This document shows, one piece after another, positions 11,001-19,469 of a DNA stretch of 64,000 bases; the first letter of the stretch is position 1; each line of letters begins with the position of its first letter. The position numbers were made by a program, and so were the translations under genes. The stretch lies in assembly GCF_024623785.1 (NCBI RefSeq), contig NZ_JANKBZ010000017.1, forward strand, positions 1 to 64,000, in the 5' to 3' direction. Below the pieces are notes generated by a model. The model was given only the letters and a program-made list of their open reading frames with translations. It made no database searches and had not been told where the DNA came from. Origin of the DNA: Archangium lipolyticum (GTDB taxonomy: Bacteria > Myxococcota > Myxococcia > Myxococcales > Myxococcaceae).

Positions 11001-11269
11001 TGCGAGTAGACCTGCACCACCCCCTCCGTCGCCGAGAGGGCCTCCTCCAGCGGGCGGGTGATCTCCTCCACCGCCACCTCGGGCGCTATGCCGGGCGCGT
11101 CCACCCGCACGCCGATGCGTGGGTAGGTGATGGAGGGCAGCAGGTCCACCGGCAGGCGGAAGAGGAAGAAGAGCCCGAGCACCACCACGGCCGCCGCGAG
11201 CATCAGCGTCCCCACCGGACGCCGCACCGCGAGCGCGCTCAGTCCCCCACGTCGTCCGGGCTCACTCAC
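8003..11269 (-). CDS. RND efflux pump inner-membrane permease
   Basis: A large inner-membrane transporter (1088 aa) of the AcrB/MdtB type that forms a trimer and exports hydrophobic compounds using the proton gradient. The N-terminal RRPVGTLM helix, two large periplasmic loops and the repeated 6+6 membrane segments are evident. In TM4 the usual Asp-Asp pair reads VDSCIVVLEN, keeping one Asp, and the TM10 segment reads VIVGNGIILVE without the AcrB-type lysine. The GTG at 11269 overlaps the upstream gene stop by 8 bases and has GGGGGTGG before it; a GTG at 11287 is an alternative. It is the last gene of a TolC / fusion-protein / permease operon, so the whole tripartite pump is encoded together. 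Confidence 0.95.
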   Translation of the reverse strand: MSEPGRRGGLSALAVRRPVGTLMLAAAVVVLGLFFLFRLPVDLLPSITYPRIGVRVDAPGIAPEVAVEEITRPLEEALSATEGVVQVYSQTREGQVSINLYFQPGGDVDQALNDATAAVNRARSNLPDTLEQPRLFKVDPSQLPVVEFALTSPGLSGRALRIFADEELARELAVVPGVAAVDVSGGAVEEVQVRLDLQRMQASRLGIVEVLQALETENQDISAGRLEGVRTESLVRTVGRFRDAAELERLTFLVDSPPPETSTGTPEPTVAPQRRKVLLGDFATVVDGTEDERVFVTLNGQPAVKVSVQKQPDANTIEVVDGVKAQVEELRRTGRLPEGTVLTATLDESQFIKRSIQDVAVSGLAGAVLASIVVLLFLGSLRQTFIVVLSIPLGTLMAVSLLSLADASLNIFSLGGLAVGIGAVDSCIVVLENIVRGVEERRRRGEGNGDADTLPLPELIPLTQTRATELESALVASTTTNLVAVVPFLLIGGFVSLLFNELILTVLFTVGASLVTALTIIPSLAARLLAIRKTSGLSRLKPVRWFAGRVERLTHGYGALLSRALAHRLVVLASVFVGLGVLAALLLPFLSTEILPRVGTGQARLVVQLPPGLPLADNQRLMKQVDALLMRQPETRYVFTTVGGFLFGNATSENALRSSSTITLEPGTDVQAYVARVNREMAKLNLVGIRLRLAPEQIRGLITSNSPVRAEVDVMLEGEDPQALERAGQQVVAALDAKAKLARYRPDADPVQPEVQVRRDPERAGLLGLSSGDIGEAVQTALEGTIATQLQRGERLVDVRVKLERGALRTRAQLEQLPLVFSNQAPVRLSEVASVSEGTTPAEIQRINQRQVFIIAGDLAEGASLGDALEEVERILSEVELPRGVSIMESNAARSNRELQRSLFVLGGLAIFLVLTVMAVQYDSLVDPLVILFTIPLALVGGTMGLVVTGVAMGATALIGMVLLVGVIVGNGIILVELANQLREESPGLSRLEAMQHAAPMRLRPILITTLLATLGLVPIALGFGEGTELLRPLALVTLSGLSVGTLLTLFVVPCLYVSLHALVAWRPGRRQKHDGPSHVQRKGPREV
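8015..8045 (+). terminator. Hairpin terminator candidate after thiolase
   Basis: CGGCCCCTTCC and GGGAGGGGCCG form an 11-bp stem with one G-U pair and a 9-base loop, 14 bases after the thiolase stop, followed by GTGTTT. It lies inside the last codons of the convergent RND gene, so it would serve the fatty-acid operon only. The U-tract is weak, as is usual in high-GC genomes. Confidence 0.5.
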
Positions 11270-12638
11270 GGCCACCCCCGTTGCCACCTTCCGGTGCGAG
11301 GCCGTCCGACAGGGCGCTGGGTCGCACCTCGAGCCCCGTTCGCAAGGGCCGCTCGCCGCGGACCACCACCCGTTCGCCCTCCCTCAGCCCCGAGAGGATC
11401 TCCACCTGCCCGTCGGCTCGCGCGCCCAGCCGCACCCGCCGCTCCTCCACCCGGGCCCCACCTCCATCGGCCGCACCCGTCACCACGAAGACGCGTCCCT
11501 CTTCCGGTGGTGCCTCCTGGGGGCCATCGTCAGTGCCGCTCCCGGAGCCACCCTGCGCGCTGGAGAGGCCACTCCCCGCATCGGGTTGGTCCACCCTGAG
11601 GGCCGACTCGAGCACCAGCAGTCTTTTCTCTCCTCCATTGTCGAGCTGGACCCGGGCGAGCAGTCCGCTGCCGATGCGGCCCTCGGGGTTGTCCAGCACC
11701 ACCTCCACGGGCACCAGCCGGCTCAGCGGGTCCGCCTGGGGCGACACTCGCGTCACCGTGCCCGTGAAGGTGGTGTCACCCAGGGCGTCGAGGCGCACGG
11801 GCACCCGTTGTCCCGGCTTCACTCGGGAGAGCTCCAGCTCGGACACGGAGAGCGTCACCTCCACCTGGGAGAAGTTCCCCACGCTCAGCACCTCGTTCCC
11901 GGCCAGCACCAGGTCTCCCACCGTGTGGAACCGCTCCACCACGCGCCCGTTCACCGGCGAGCGCAGGCTGGCGAACGAGCGTCGCTCCCGCGCCGCCGCG
12001 AGCAGGGCTTCCTGCGCCTTCACCCGGGCCCTCGCCGCCGACACGAGGCTCTGTTGCGTGCGCACCTGCTGCGCCGCCGCGCGGACCGCCTGCCGCGCGG
12101 TGCGCGCCTCGGTGGTGCGCTGCTCCGCCTCCTGGCGGCTGGCGATGCCTCGCCTGGCCAGCCGCTCGTAACGCCGCGCCTCCACCTGCGCCTGGGCCTG
12201 CGCGAGCCGCGACTGTTCGAGCGCGCTCCTGGCCTGGGCGACGCCCGCCTCCGCGCTCGCCACCTGCGAGCGTGCCTCGGCCAGCCCCGCCTCCGTCTCG
12301 TGCACCTCCGCGTCCAGGAGCGCGGTGCTCAGCCGTCCCAGCTCCTGGCCCTCCTTCACGGCATCTCCCACGTCCACCGCGAGCGTCTCCAGGTGCCCCT
12401 CCACCCGCGCCCGCACCGCCACCTGCTCCACGGGTTGCGTGGTGCCCACCAGCGTGAGAGGCGCCCTCAGCCGTCCGAGCCGCGCCTCCTTCACGTCCAC
12501 CGCCACCGCTCCATTGCCCCCGTCGCGTCCACCTCCGCCTCCCTCCGGCTCGCGGGTACACGCCGCTTGCACCAGCAGGAGCGCGAGCCCCGCGGACATC
12601 ACCCGGAGTGCTCTCCTCCCACCCGTCACAGAGGGCAT
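11262..12638 (-). CDS. RND periplasmic adaptor (membrane fusion lipoprotein)
   Basis: The HlyD/AcrA-type adaptor (458 aa) that bridges the RND permease and the TolC channel. An N-terminal signal with lipobox VQAAC places the lipidated cysteine near residue 27, followed by a glycine-rich linker. The lipoyl half-motif near residue 60, a long alanine/arginine/glutamate-rich coiled coil (about 95-210), then the beta-barrel domain complete the usual order. An acidic/glycine-rich insert lies near residues 345-370. It overlaps the TolC gene by 13 bases upstream and the permease by 8 bases downstream, indicating tight translational coupling. Substrate cannot be told from the sequence. Confidence 0.93.
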   Translation of the reverse strand: MPSVTGGRRALRVMSAGLALLLVQAACTREPEGGGGGRDGGNGAVAVDVKEARLGRLRAPLTLVGTTQPVEQVAVRARVEGHLETLAVDVGDAVKEGQELGRLSTALLDAEVHETEAGLAEARSQVASAEAGVAQARSALEQSRLAQAQAQVEARRYERLARRGIASRQEAEQRTTEARTARQAVRAAAQQVRTQQSLVSAARARVKAQEALLAAARERRSFASLRSPVNGRVVERFHTVGDLVLAGNEVLSVGNFSQVEVTLSVSELELSRVKPGQRVPVRLDALGDTTFTGTVTRVSPQADPLSRLVPVEVVLDNPEGRIGSGLLARVQLDNGGEKRLLVLESALRVDQPDAGSGLSSAQGGSGSGTDDGPQEAPPEEGRVFVVTGAADGGGARVEERRVRLGARADGQVEILSGLREGERVVVRGERPLRTGLEVRPSALSDGLAPEGGNGGGRE

Positions 12639-13996
12639 TCGGCCTCCACCATGAGCGCCTCCACACGCGCCTGCACCAGGTCCAGCTCGCGCAGGGCGAG
12701 CGTGCGCTCCGCCTCACGCAACTCCTCGGCGCTCTGCACCAGCTCGAGGCTGGTCGCCACTCCCTCGCGGAAGGCCTCCTGGGTGAGGGTGTCCGTCTGG
12801 GACGCGGCATCCCGCGCGCGCCGCGCCGTCAGCCTCAGCGCCTCCGCCAACGCCACTCCCCGGCGTGCCCTCGCCACCTCCACCCCTAGCGTGCGCCTCA
12901 CCGATTCGAGCTGCTCCCCGGCCACCGCCAGGTTCGCCCGCTCCGCTCGCTCCGTTGCTCCCCGCGTGCCCCCGTCCCAGATGGGCACCTCCAGCACCGC
13001 CGCGATGTTCCACGTGCTCACGCGCGCCACCCCCGGATCCACCGAGATGGCTGTCAGCGAGCTCTGCACCCCCAGCGTGGGCACATAGGCCGCTCGCGCC
13101 TCGGCCACCTCGCGCTCGGCCGCCTGGACCTGCTGACTCGCGGCGAGCAGGTCCGCCCGGGGCTCGCCTCGCAGCGGGCGGCACAGCGTGGACAGCTCGT
13201 CGCGCAGCCCGTCCAGCCGGAAGCCAGGCGCAACGCCCACCTCGGTATCGGCTCCAAGCGCCAGCCCCAGCCCATCTCGCGCGCGGCGCAGCGACTCCAC
13301 GCTGGAGAGCAGCTCGGCTCGTGCGATCTCGAGATCCCTCCCCGTGCGCAGCGTGTCCAGCTTGCGCCCGGTGCCCAACCGCTCGGCCTCCTGGGTGAGC
13401 CGGTGCCTCTCGCGGGCCTGGGCCAGTCCCGTGCCGTTGAGCTCCACCACCCGCTCGGCCGCCACCACCGCCACGAGGCTTCGTGCGAGCTCTCGCACCA
13501 GGAGCCGCCAGGCGTCCCGCGCGGAGGCTCCCGCCGCTCGCTCCCGGGCCCGGGCCGCGGACAGCGCCTGCCAGGCCGGCACGTTGATCACCGACTGCAC
13601 CACGCTGGCGCGCAGCGCGACCAGCGGGGAGGTGGGTCTCGACTCGTCCGTGCCCCCTCCCACGTCGACGTTCCCGTCACCTCCCTCGACGAGGAGCGAG
13701 CTCCTCCCCGCCAGCCTTTCCTGCACGGACAGGGAGGCGCGCACCTCGGGCAGCAGGGGAGAGAGCGTCAGGCGCGCCTGCGCTCCGGCCAGCTCGAGCT
13801 GGGCGAGCGCGGTCCGCAACTCCACCGACCTCGCCCGGAGCCGGCCCACCGCCTCGTCCCAATGGGTGAGCACCACCTTCGGGGCGGGTGGGGTGACCAG
13901 TTCCTCGGCGAGCTCGGGTTGCGTGGCCGTCGACGGATGCACCCCGGCTTGCGCGGGGGCGGGGACGGCGGTGAGCAGGAAGAGGGCCAGCAGCAT
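12626..13996 (-). CDS. TolC-family outer membrane efflux protein
   Basis: A 456-aa outer-membrane channel subunit of the TolC/OprM family. A signal peptide ends at about residue 18 (PAPAQAG), and the mature protein shows the duplicated TolC architecture: long heptad-rich alanine/arginine/glutamate helices with short beta-strand segments, e.g. ARLTLSPLLPEVRASLSV and YVPTLGVQSSLTAI. The two halves repeat the pattern. It is the first gene of the efflux operon and its stop overlaps the adaptor start. No clear ribosome site precedes the ATG at 13996, so the exact start is less certain than the family. The 240 bases upstream carry no gene. Confidence 0.92.
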   Translation of the reverse strand: MLLALFLLTAVPAPAQAGVHPSTATQPELAEELVTPPAPKVVLTHWDEAVGRLRARSVELRTALAQLELAGAQARLTLSPLLPEVRASLSVQERLAGRSSLLVEGGDGNVDVGGGTDESRPTSPLVALRASVVQSVINVPAWQALSAARARERAAGASARDAWRLLVRELARSLVAVVAAERVVELNGTGLAQARERHRLTQEAERLGTGRKLDTLRTGRDLEIARAELLSSVESLRRARDGLGLALGADTEVGVAPGFRLDGLRDELSTLCRPLRGEPRADLLAASQQVQAAEREVAEARAAYVPTLGVQSSLTAISVDPGVARVSTWNIAAVLEVPIWDGGTRGATERAERANLAVAGEQLESVRRTLGVEVARARRGVALAEALRLTARRARDAASQTDTLTQEAFREGVATSLELVQSAEELREAERTLALRELDLVQARVEALMVEAECPL

Positions 13997-14238
13997 GTGC
14001 GAGGTGGAGATGGGCTCCAGAGGGTGATTTCGGAGCCCCCCGGCTCACGCGAGCGGACGTTGTGACGCCCCGGGGTCTCGCACCCGACGTTTTTCCTGCT
14101 CGTCCGCTCACAGATTCCTCGTACCCGAGGGCGAGCTCCCGGAGCGCCATTGGCCGCGCGCATCGCCAGGTGCGTGTCCCTGTCCCGAGCCCCGGGGCCG
14201 GTTTGACGCCCTCGTCCCCGTGGTTAATCTGATCCGGT

Positions 14239-14541
14239 ATGCACGGACGTCTGCATCACATCGCTCGCTGGCTGAGGTTGTTGCTGGCGTGCCTCTCGCT
14301 CGCTGGGAGCTTCTCCCCGGCGCATGCGATGCCCGATGCGAACCCCGTGGTCGCCGTCTCGGTGCTCCGGCGTGAGTCCGTCAGGCCTCGCCAGGTGGTC
14401 GTTTCGGCCGCGCCTCTCGTGCATTCCGTGGGGCTGGCGTGGGCCCTCGAGCGGGCTCCGCTCGCGTGCCGCGTCCCCGAGGTGCTCCTCCCCGGGCCTC
14501 CACGCCGCCTCTTCATCGCTCATCGCGCACTCCTCCACTGA
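14239..14541 (+). CDS. Small secreted hypothetical protein
   Basis: A 100-aa protein with a clear Sec signal peptide: basic n-region (HGRLHHIARWLR), a leucine-rich core and an AHA-type cleavage site near residue 30. The mature ~70 residues are arginine/proline-rich with one cysteine and no recognised fold. Third-position G/C is very high, supporting real coding. It is followed 50 bases later by a small membrane protein gene in the same direction, and the two may form a unit. The ribosome site is weak. I cannot assign a function. Confidence 0.6.
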   Translation: MHGRLHHIARWLRLLLACLSLAGSFSPAHAMPDANPVVAVSVLRRESVRPRQVVVSAAPLVHSVGLAWALERAPLACRVPEVLLPGPPRRLFIAHRALLH

Positions 14542-14591
14542 GCCATTCCAGGGTCCGTTCCTGGTTGGTCCTTCAGCTCGAGGAGTTCGCC

Positions 14592-14789
14592 ATGTCTTCC
14601 TTTTCCTCGGCGGGGGGCGCCTTCCGGCGCTCCTTCTCCGCCTGTCTTCGTCTTGTTTTTCGTGTCCTGCGGTTCCTCTTCATCCTCGGCCTCGTGATGC
14701 TCCCCGCTCCTCTGACCGCTTGTCTGGTCATCATCCTGGAGCCGGTCCGCCGGAATCTGCCCGCCGAGGTGCTCCGTAAGAAGCGGTGA
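14592..14789 (+). CDS. Small membrane protein
   Basis: A 65-aa protein with GAGGAG seven bases before its ATG, the strongest ribosome site in this neighbourhood. After a serine/arginine-rich start it has one long hydrophobic segment (about residues 22-50, LVFRVLRFLFILGLVMLP then LTACLVIIL) and a basic tail ending in KKR, which suggests an inner-membrane hairpin or single span with the tail in the cytoplasm. No family is recognised. It sits between the secreted protein gene and a convergent MutS-like gene, with an intergenic hairpin repeat just downstream. Confidence 0.65.
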   Translation: MSSFSSAGGAFRRSFSACLRLVFRVLRFLFILGLVMLPAPLTACLVIILEPVRRNLPAEVLRKKR

Positions 14790-14813
14790 ACGGGTTTGAA
14801 CACCGGGGCGTAT

Positions 14814-14851
14814 ACCCTCACCCCGACCCTCTCCCAGAGGGAGAGGGAGGG
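14814..14851. repeat. Intergenic hairpin repeat, copy 1
   Basis: The element ACCCTCACCCCGACC is followed by a perfect 9-bp hairpin CCCTCTCCC-AGA-GGGAGAGGG (14827-14847) and AGGG. A second copy is at 16928-16967. It sits between two convergent genes, so it may end transcription from both sides. Repeats of this CCCTCTCCC/GGGAGAGGG kind are scattered through intergenic DNA of many GC-rich proteobacteria. Confidence 0.75.
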
Positions 14852-14877
14852 ATGGGGGAGGGGGCGGGTTTGGGGGT

Positions 14878-16752
14878 TCAGCCCAGTCGGGACTCGGTGG
14901 GGGCGGGGGGTTGTTCTGAATCCTCCACCGGAACTCCCGCCATCCTCAGCACCCTCAGCGCGTTCGTCGTGTCCACCACCCCTGGTCTCAGCTGGTAGTC
15001 GAACACCATCTTTCCGTTCTCCAGATGATCCCGGAAGTGCATGTTCACCACCTTCCCGCCGTACTCCTCCGCCAGATTCGCCAGCGATAGATCGTGTGTC
15101 GTTACTCCTCCGCACGCCCCCGTCGCCAGCAGCAGCCTCAGCACCTCGCGCGAGGCGATCTGTCTCTCCCGCGTGTTCGTCCCCAGGAGGATCTCGTCCA
15201 GCAGGAACATCGCCTGCCCCTTCGCCGCCGCCGCCGCGTCCAGCACCGCCTTGATTCGCTGCACCTCCGCGTAGAAGTACGACACGCCCCGCTCCAGCGA
15301 GTCCTTCACCCGCATGCTCGTCAGCACCTGCAGCGGTGACAGTGAGAAGGCCCTCGCGCACACCGGCGCCCCCGCCAGAGCCAGCACCGCGTTCAGCCCC
15401 AGCGCTCGCAGCAGCGTCGTCTTCCCCGACATGTTCGAGCCCGTCAGCAGCAGCGCGCTCCCTGGCCCCGGCAGCTCCACGTCGTTCAGCACCGGGTTGT
15501 CCAGCAGCGGGTGGCCTACCCCCTCCGCCTTCACCCGGGGCCCGTCCCCCTCCACCGTCGGCCAGAGGAAGCCCGGCCGGTCGAACGCCAGCCCCGCCAG
15601 GCACGAGAGCGCCTCCAGCTCCGCCAGCGCCTCGAACCACCCCCTCACCCGCGCCCCGTGCTTCTCCCTCCACCTCTCCAGCGCGAACAGCGCGTGCACG
15701 TCCCACAGCGTGAACAGGTGCACGATCGGGTGGAACTGGTGCCGCTTGAACTCCACGAACGAGTACAGCCAGCTGAAGCGCTTCAGGTGCGTGGATACCG
15801 GCGGCTCTCCCTCGTGCTGCAGCCCCGCCTGCACCCGCTTCAGCTCCGGGTGCTCGAAACGTTCACGCTCCACCCGCTCGAAGACCGGCGCGTAGCGCAC
15901 GAAGCCGTGCTCCCCCGCGCTCATCTTCTCCTCCATCGCCCGCAGCGTGCTCCTCGTCAGCCACACCACCCCGAGCTGCGCCAGCAGTCCCAGCCACCAC
16001 AGCGCTCCCGGCAGCACCTCCAGCCGCCCCAGCACGTAGAGCGACAGCGTCACCAGCGGCAGCACCACCGCCACCGGCCTCGCCCACCGGATGCTCGCCA
16101 GCGATGGCCCGCTCTCCGCCCACTGGATGAACAGGCCCGGGTCCGCCTTCTCCTTCGCCACCGTGCGCGCCTCCACGCACACGTCCTGCCGGAACTCCAC
16201 CCGTGGCCTCAGCTCGCGCGCCGCTCCCTGCCTCGCCCGCACCTCCTCCGCCTGTGCCGGCCACGACAGCCACGCCGCCAGCCGCTCCTCCCCCGCTCGC
16301 GTCGCCGTTTCGTTCATCAGCTGGAAGACGCTGCCCTGTCCGAAGACGTCCAGGTCCGCCGCGTACAGGTGTGAGCCCGTCAGGAAGCGCTCCCCCCGCT
16401 CCGCGAAGTCGTGCCAGCCCCTCGTCAGCCTCGCCAGCCCTCGCTCGTTGAGCTTCACGTAGAGCCGCTGCCGCTCCTCTCGCAGGAAGACCTGGTGGTG
16501 CAGCACCGCCAGCAGCGCGTACACCGCGAGCGCCGCCCCCACCGCCCACCACCACTGGCTCGGCAGCCGTTTGAACAAAATGAGCCCCGCCACCACCGCT
16601 CCCGCGGTGAACACCAGCGCCCTCAGGTTCGCGTAGCGCGCGCTGATGCCGTCCAGCCGCTTCAGCTCCGCTTCGGCGGCGGCGCGGCGCTCGGTGTACG
16701 TCTGGTTCGGAGAGGAGGTCTCGGTGAGCGGTGTGTTCACGGGCGCGCGCAT
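14878..16752 (-). CDS. Membrane-anchored MutS-family ATPase
   Basis: A 624-aa member of a membrane-associated branch of the MutS family. Residues ~45-90 form two membrane segments and ~225-265 a second pair; the C-terminal ~190 residues are the MutS ATPase with Walker A GSNMSGKTT, the signature region YFYAEVQRIK, Walker B FLLDEILLGTN and the downstream THD motif. It lacks the mismatch-binding (MutS_I) domain with its Phe-x-Glu motif, so it is unlikely to do classical mismatch repair; the role of this membrane branch is not established. It is a single gene flanked on both sides by copies of the same hairpin repeat. The start ATG has only a weak ribosome site. Confidence 0.88.
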   Translation of the reverse strand: MRAPVNTPLTETSSPNQTYTERRAAAEAELKRLDGISARYANLRALVFTAGAVVAGLILFKRLPSQWWWAVGAALAVYALLAVLHHQVFLREERQRLYVKLNERGLARLTRGWHDFAERGERFLTGSHLYAADLDVFGQGSVFQLMNETATRAGEERLAAWLSWPAQAEEVRARQGAARELRPRVEFRQDVCVEARTVAKEKADPGLFIQWAESGPSLASIRWARPVAVVLPLVTLSLYVLGRLEVLPGALWWLGLLAQLGVVWLTRSTLRAMEEKMSAGEHGFVRYAPVFERVERERFEHPELKRVQAGLQHEGEPPVSTHLKRFSWLYSFVEFKRHQFHPIVHLFTLWDVHALFALERWREKHGARVRGWFEALAELEALSCLAGLAFDRPGFLWPTVEGDGPRVKAEGVGHPLLDNPVLNDVELPGPGSALLLTGSNMSGKTTLLRALGLNAVLALAGAPVCARAFSLSPLQVLTSMRVKDSLERGVSYFYAEVQRIKAVLDAAAAAKGQAMFLLDEILLGTNTRERQIASREVLRLLLATGACGGVTTHDLSLANLAEEYGGKVVNMHFRDHLENGKMVFDYQLRPGVVDTTNALRVLRMAGVPVEDSEQPPAPTESRLG

Positions 16753-16927
16753 GCTGGGTCCGCCGGCCGATCAGGGCAAGCCCGGAGACGCGCTCGTTGC
16801 TCGAAATGATGAACCCCGGCGCCATGCCCTCTCTCGGGCGGCTGCCAGGGTCCTCGGTCCGCTCCCGTCATGTGGGACACGGAGGTACGGCTTGGACTGG
16901 GTTCTGGTTGGCAGGACGGTGACGGAG

Positions 16928-16967
16928 ACCCTCACCCCCGACCCCTCTCCCGGTGGGAGAGGGAGGG
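16928..16967. repeat. Intergenic hairpin repeat, copy 2
   Basis: Second copy of the element at 14814: ACCCTCACCCCCGACC, then a perfect 9-bp hairpin CCCTCTCCC-GGT-GGGAGAGGG (16943-16963), then AGGG. Only the loop and one extra C differ. It lies just beyond the mrpC stop and may act as its terminator. Confidence 0.75.
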
Positions 16968-16991
16968 TGTCCGCGCAGCAACGTCCTCTTC

Positions 16992-17738
16992 TCACTTCTC
17001 CTTCGACGCGAGCTTGCGCAGCGCCTTCTGGTCACGGATGCACAGGATGCGGCCCACGTTCCCCAGCACCCCGTCCCGCTTCATCTCGTTGATCAGCGTC
17101 GACACGAACGAGCGCGACGCTCCCACCAGATCCGCCAGATCCTGCTGCGTGATGCCCCGCAGGTCCGTCTCGCCGCCGTGCGGGCAGCGCTCACCGTGCG
17201 CCTCCGCCAGCGTCAGAAGGGTGTCCGCCAGCCGCGCCGGAACCTCCTTGAACGTCAGGCCCAGCACCCGCTTGCGCAGCGCACGCACGCGCTCCGCGTA
17301 CGCGCGGACCACGTCCACCGCCAGCGCCGGGCGGGCCTCGAGCTGCGCGCGGAAGTCGCGGCCCTCGATGCTCCACACCTCGGCCTCACCCGAGGCGATC
17401 GCCATCTCCTCCACCGGCGTCCCCTCCGGGCGGAACAGCTCGCCGAACAGGTCGCCCGGGCGCAGGATGCTCACCACCGAGCGCGAGCTGTTCTTGCCCA
17501 GCCTCATCAGCCGCACCCGGCCCGTCTTCAGCAGGTACACGCGGTCCGTCGTGTCGCCCGGCCGGTAGATGACCGAGTTGTGCGGGAAGGACTCGACCTT
17601 GAAGTACCCCTTGAAGTCGATCGCCTCCTGCCCGGGGATCAGCTTGTTGGCCGTCACGAGCATGCCGGAGCTGGTGGTCTGGATGGGGGCAACGACGTTG
17701 GAGCCGATCGGACCGAGAGGGCGATTGAAACCGTGCAT
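16992..17738 (-). CDS. mrpC: Developmental regulator MrpC (Crp/Fnr family)
   Basis: A 248-aa transcription factor with an N-terminal cyclic-nucleotide-binding-like beta-roll (about residues 40-155) and a C-terminal Crp-type winged helix (about 165-240, with GITQQDLADLVGASRSFVST as recognition region). From memory it is almost identical in sequence and length to Myxococcus xanthus MrpC, the early regulator that activates fruA and other fruiting-body genes and represses its own promoter. ATG 17738 has AGGAG nine bases upstream; a GTG three codons earlier has no such site. It follows mrpAB in the same direction after a 274-base gap holding a sigma-54-type promoter. The gene order mrpA-mrpB-mrpC is as in M. 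xanthus. Confidence 0.95.
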   Translation of the reverse strand: MHGFNRPLGPIGSNVVAPIQTTSSGMLVTANKLIPGQEAIDFKGYFKVESFPHNSVIYRPGDTTDRVYLLKTGRVRLMRLGKNSSRSVVSILRPGDLFGELFRPEGTPVEEMAIASGEAEVWSIEGRDFRAQLEARPALAVDVVRAYAERVRALRKRVLGLTFKEVPARLADTLLTLAEAHGERCPHGGETDLRGITQQDLADLVGASRSFVSTLINEMKRDGVLGNVGRILCIRDQKALRKLASKEK

Positions 17739-17800
17739 GGCGGGCACTCCTGCGGGCGGTTGAAAGTGGGCTTGCTGTGCTGCGGACGGAACAGTCCCTT

Positions 17801-17816
17801 TCCAAGCTTTGTGCCA
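17801..17816 (-). promoter_or_regulatory. Sigma-54-type promoter of mrpC
   Basis: On the minus strand TGGCAC-AAAGC-TTGGA matches the -24/-12 consensus TGGCAC-N5-TTGCA except for G in place of the -12 C. It predicts a start near 17790 and a leader of about 50 bases before mrpC. MrpB, encoded just upstream, is an enhancer-binding protein of exactly the type that activates such promoters. Confidence 0.7.
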
Positions 17817-17916
17817 ACCCGAACGCTTTTCCCAAGACGCGAAAAACCCTGGAATGACGGCTACTTGGCGCTACAGATCCTCTTCCACCCCAGAAGAGTG
17901 TCCGAAACCTGAAACA

Positions 17917-17957
17917 GAACGTTCAAACAGTCTGATCAAGTTGAACGTTTCGTTCAA
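17917..17957 (-). promoter_or_regulatory. Upstream activating palindromes of mrpC
   Basis: Two related palindromes lie 100-155 bases upstream of the sigma-54-type promoter: GAACGTTC (17917-17924) and TTGAACG-TTT-CGTTCAA (17941-17957). The half-site CGTTCAAA recurs with a 31-base period, about three helical turns, which suits cooperative binding on one face. Distance and symmetry fit an NtrC-type enhancer, presumably for MrpB. Near them, TGTTCGAAACAC (17990-18001) and GTGTCCGAAAC (17898-17908) could be MrpC contacts. Confidence 0.55.
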
Positions 17958-18012
17958 ATCGCGCGGGGGTTTGTCGGACGCGGAACAATGTTCGAAACAC
18001 GTCCTTCGACGC

Positions 18013-19464
<1,452 letters not shown>

Positions 19465-19469
19465 GGTCC

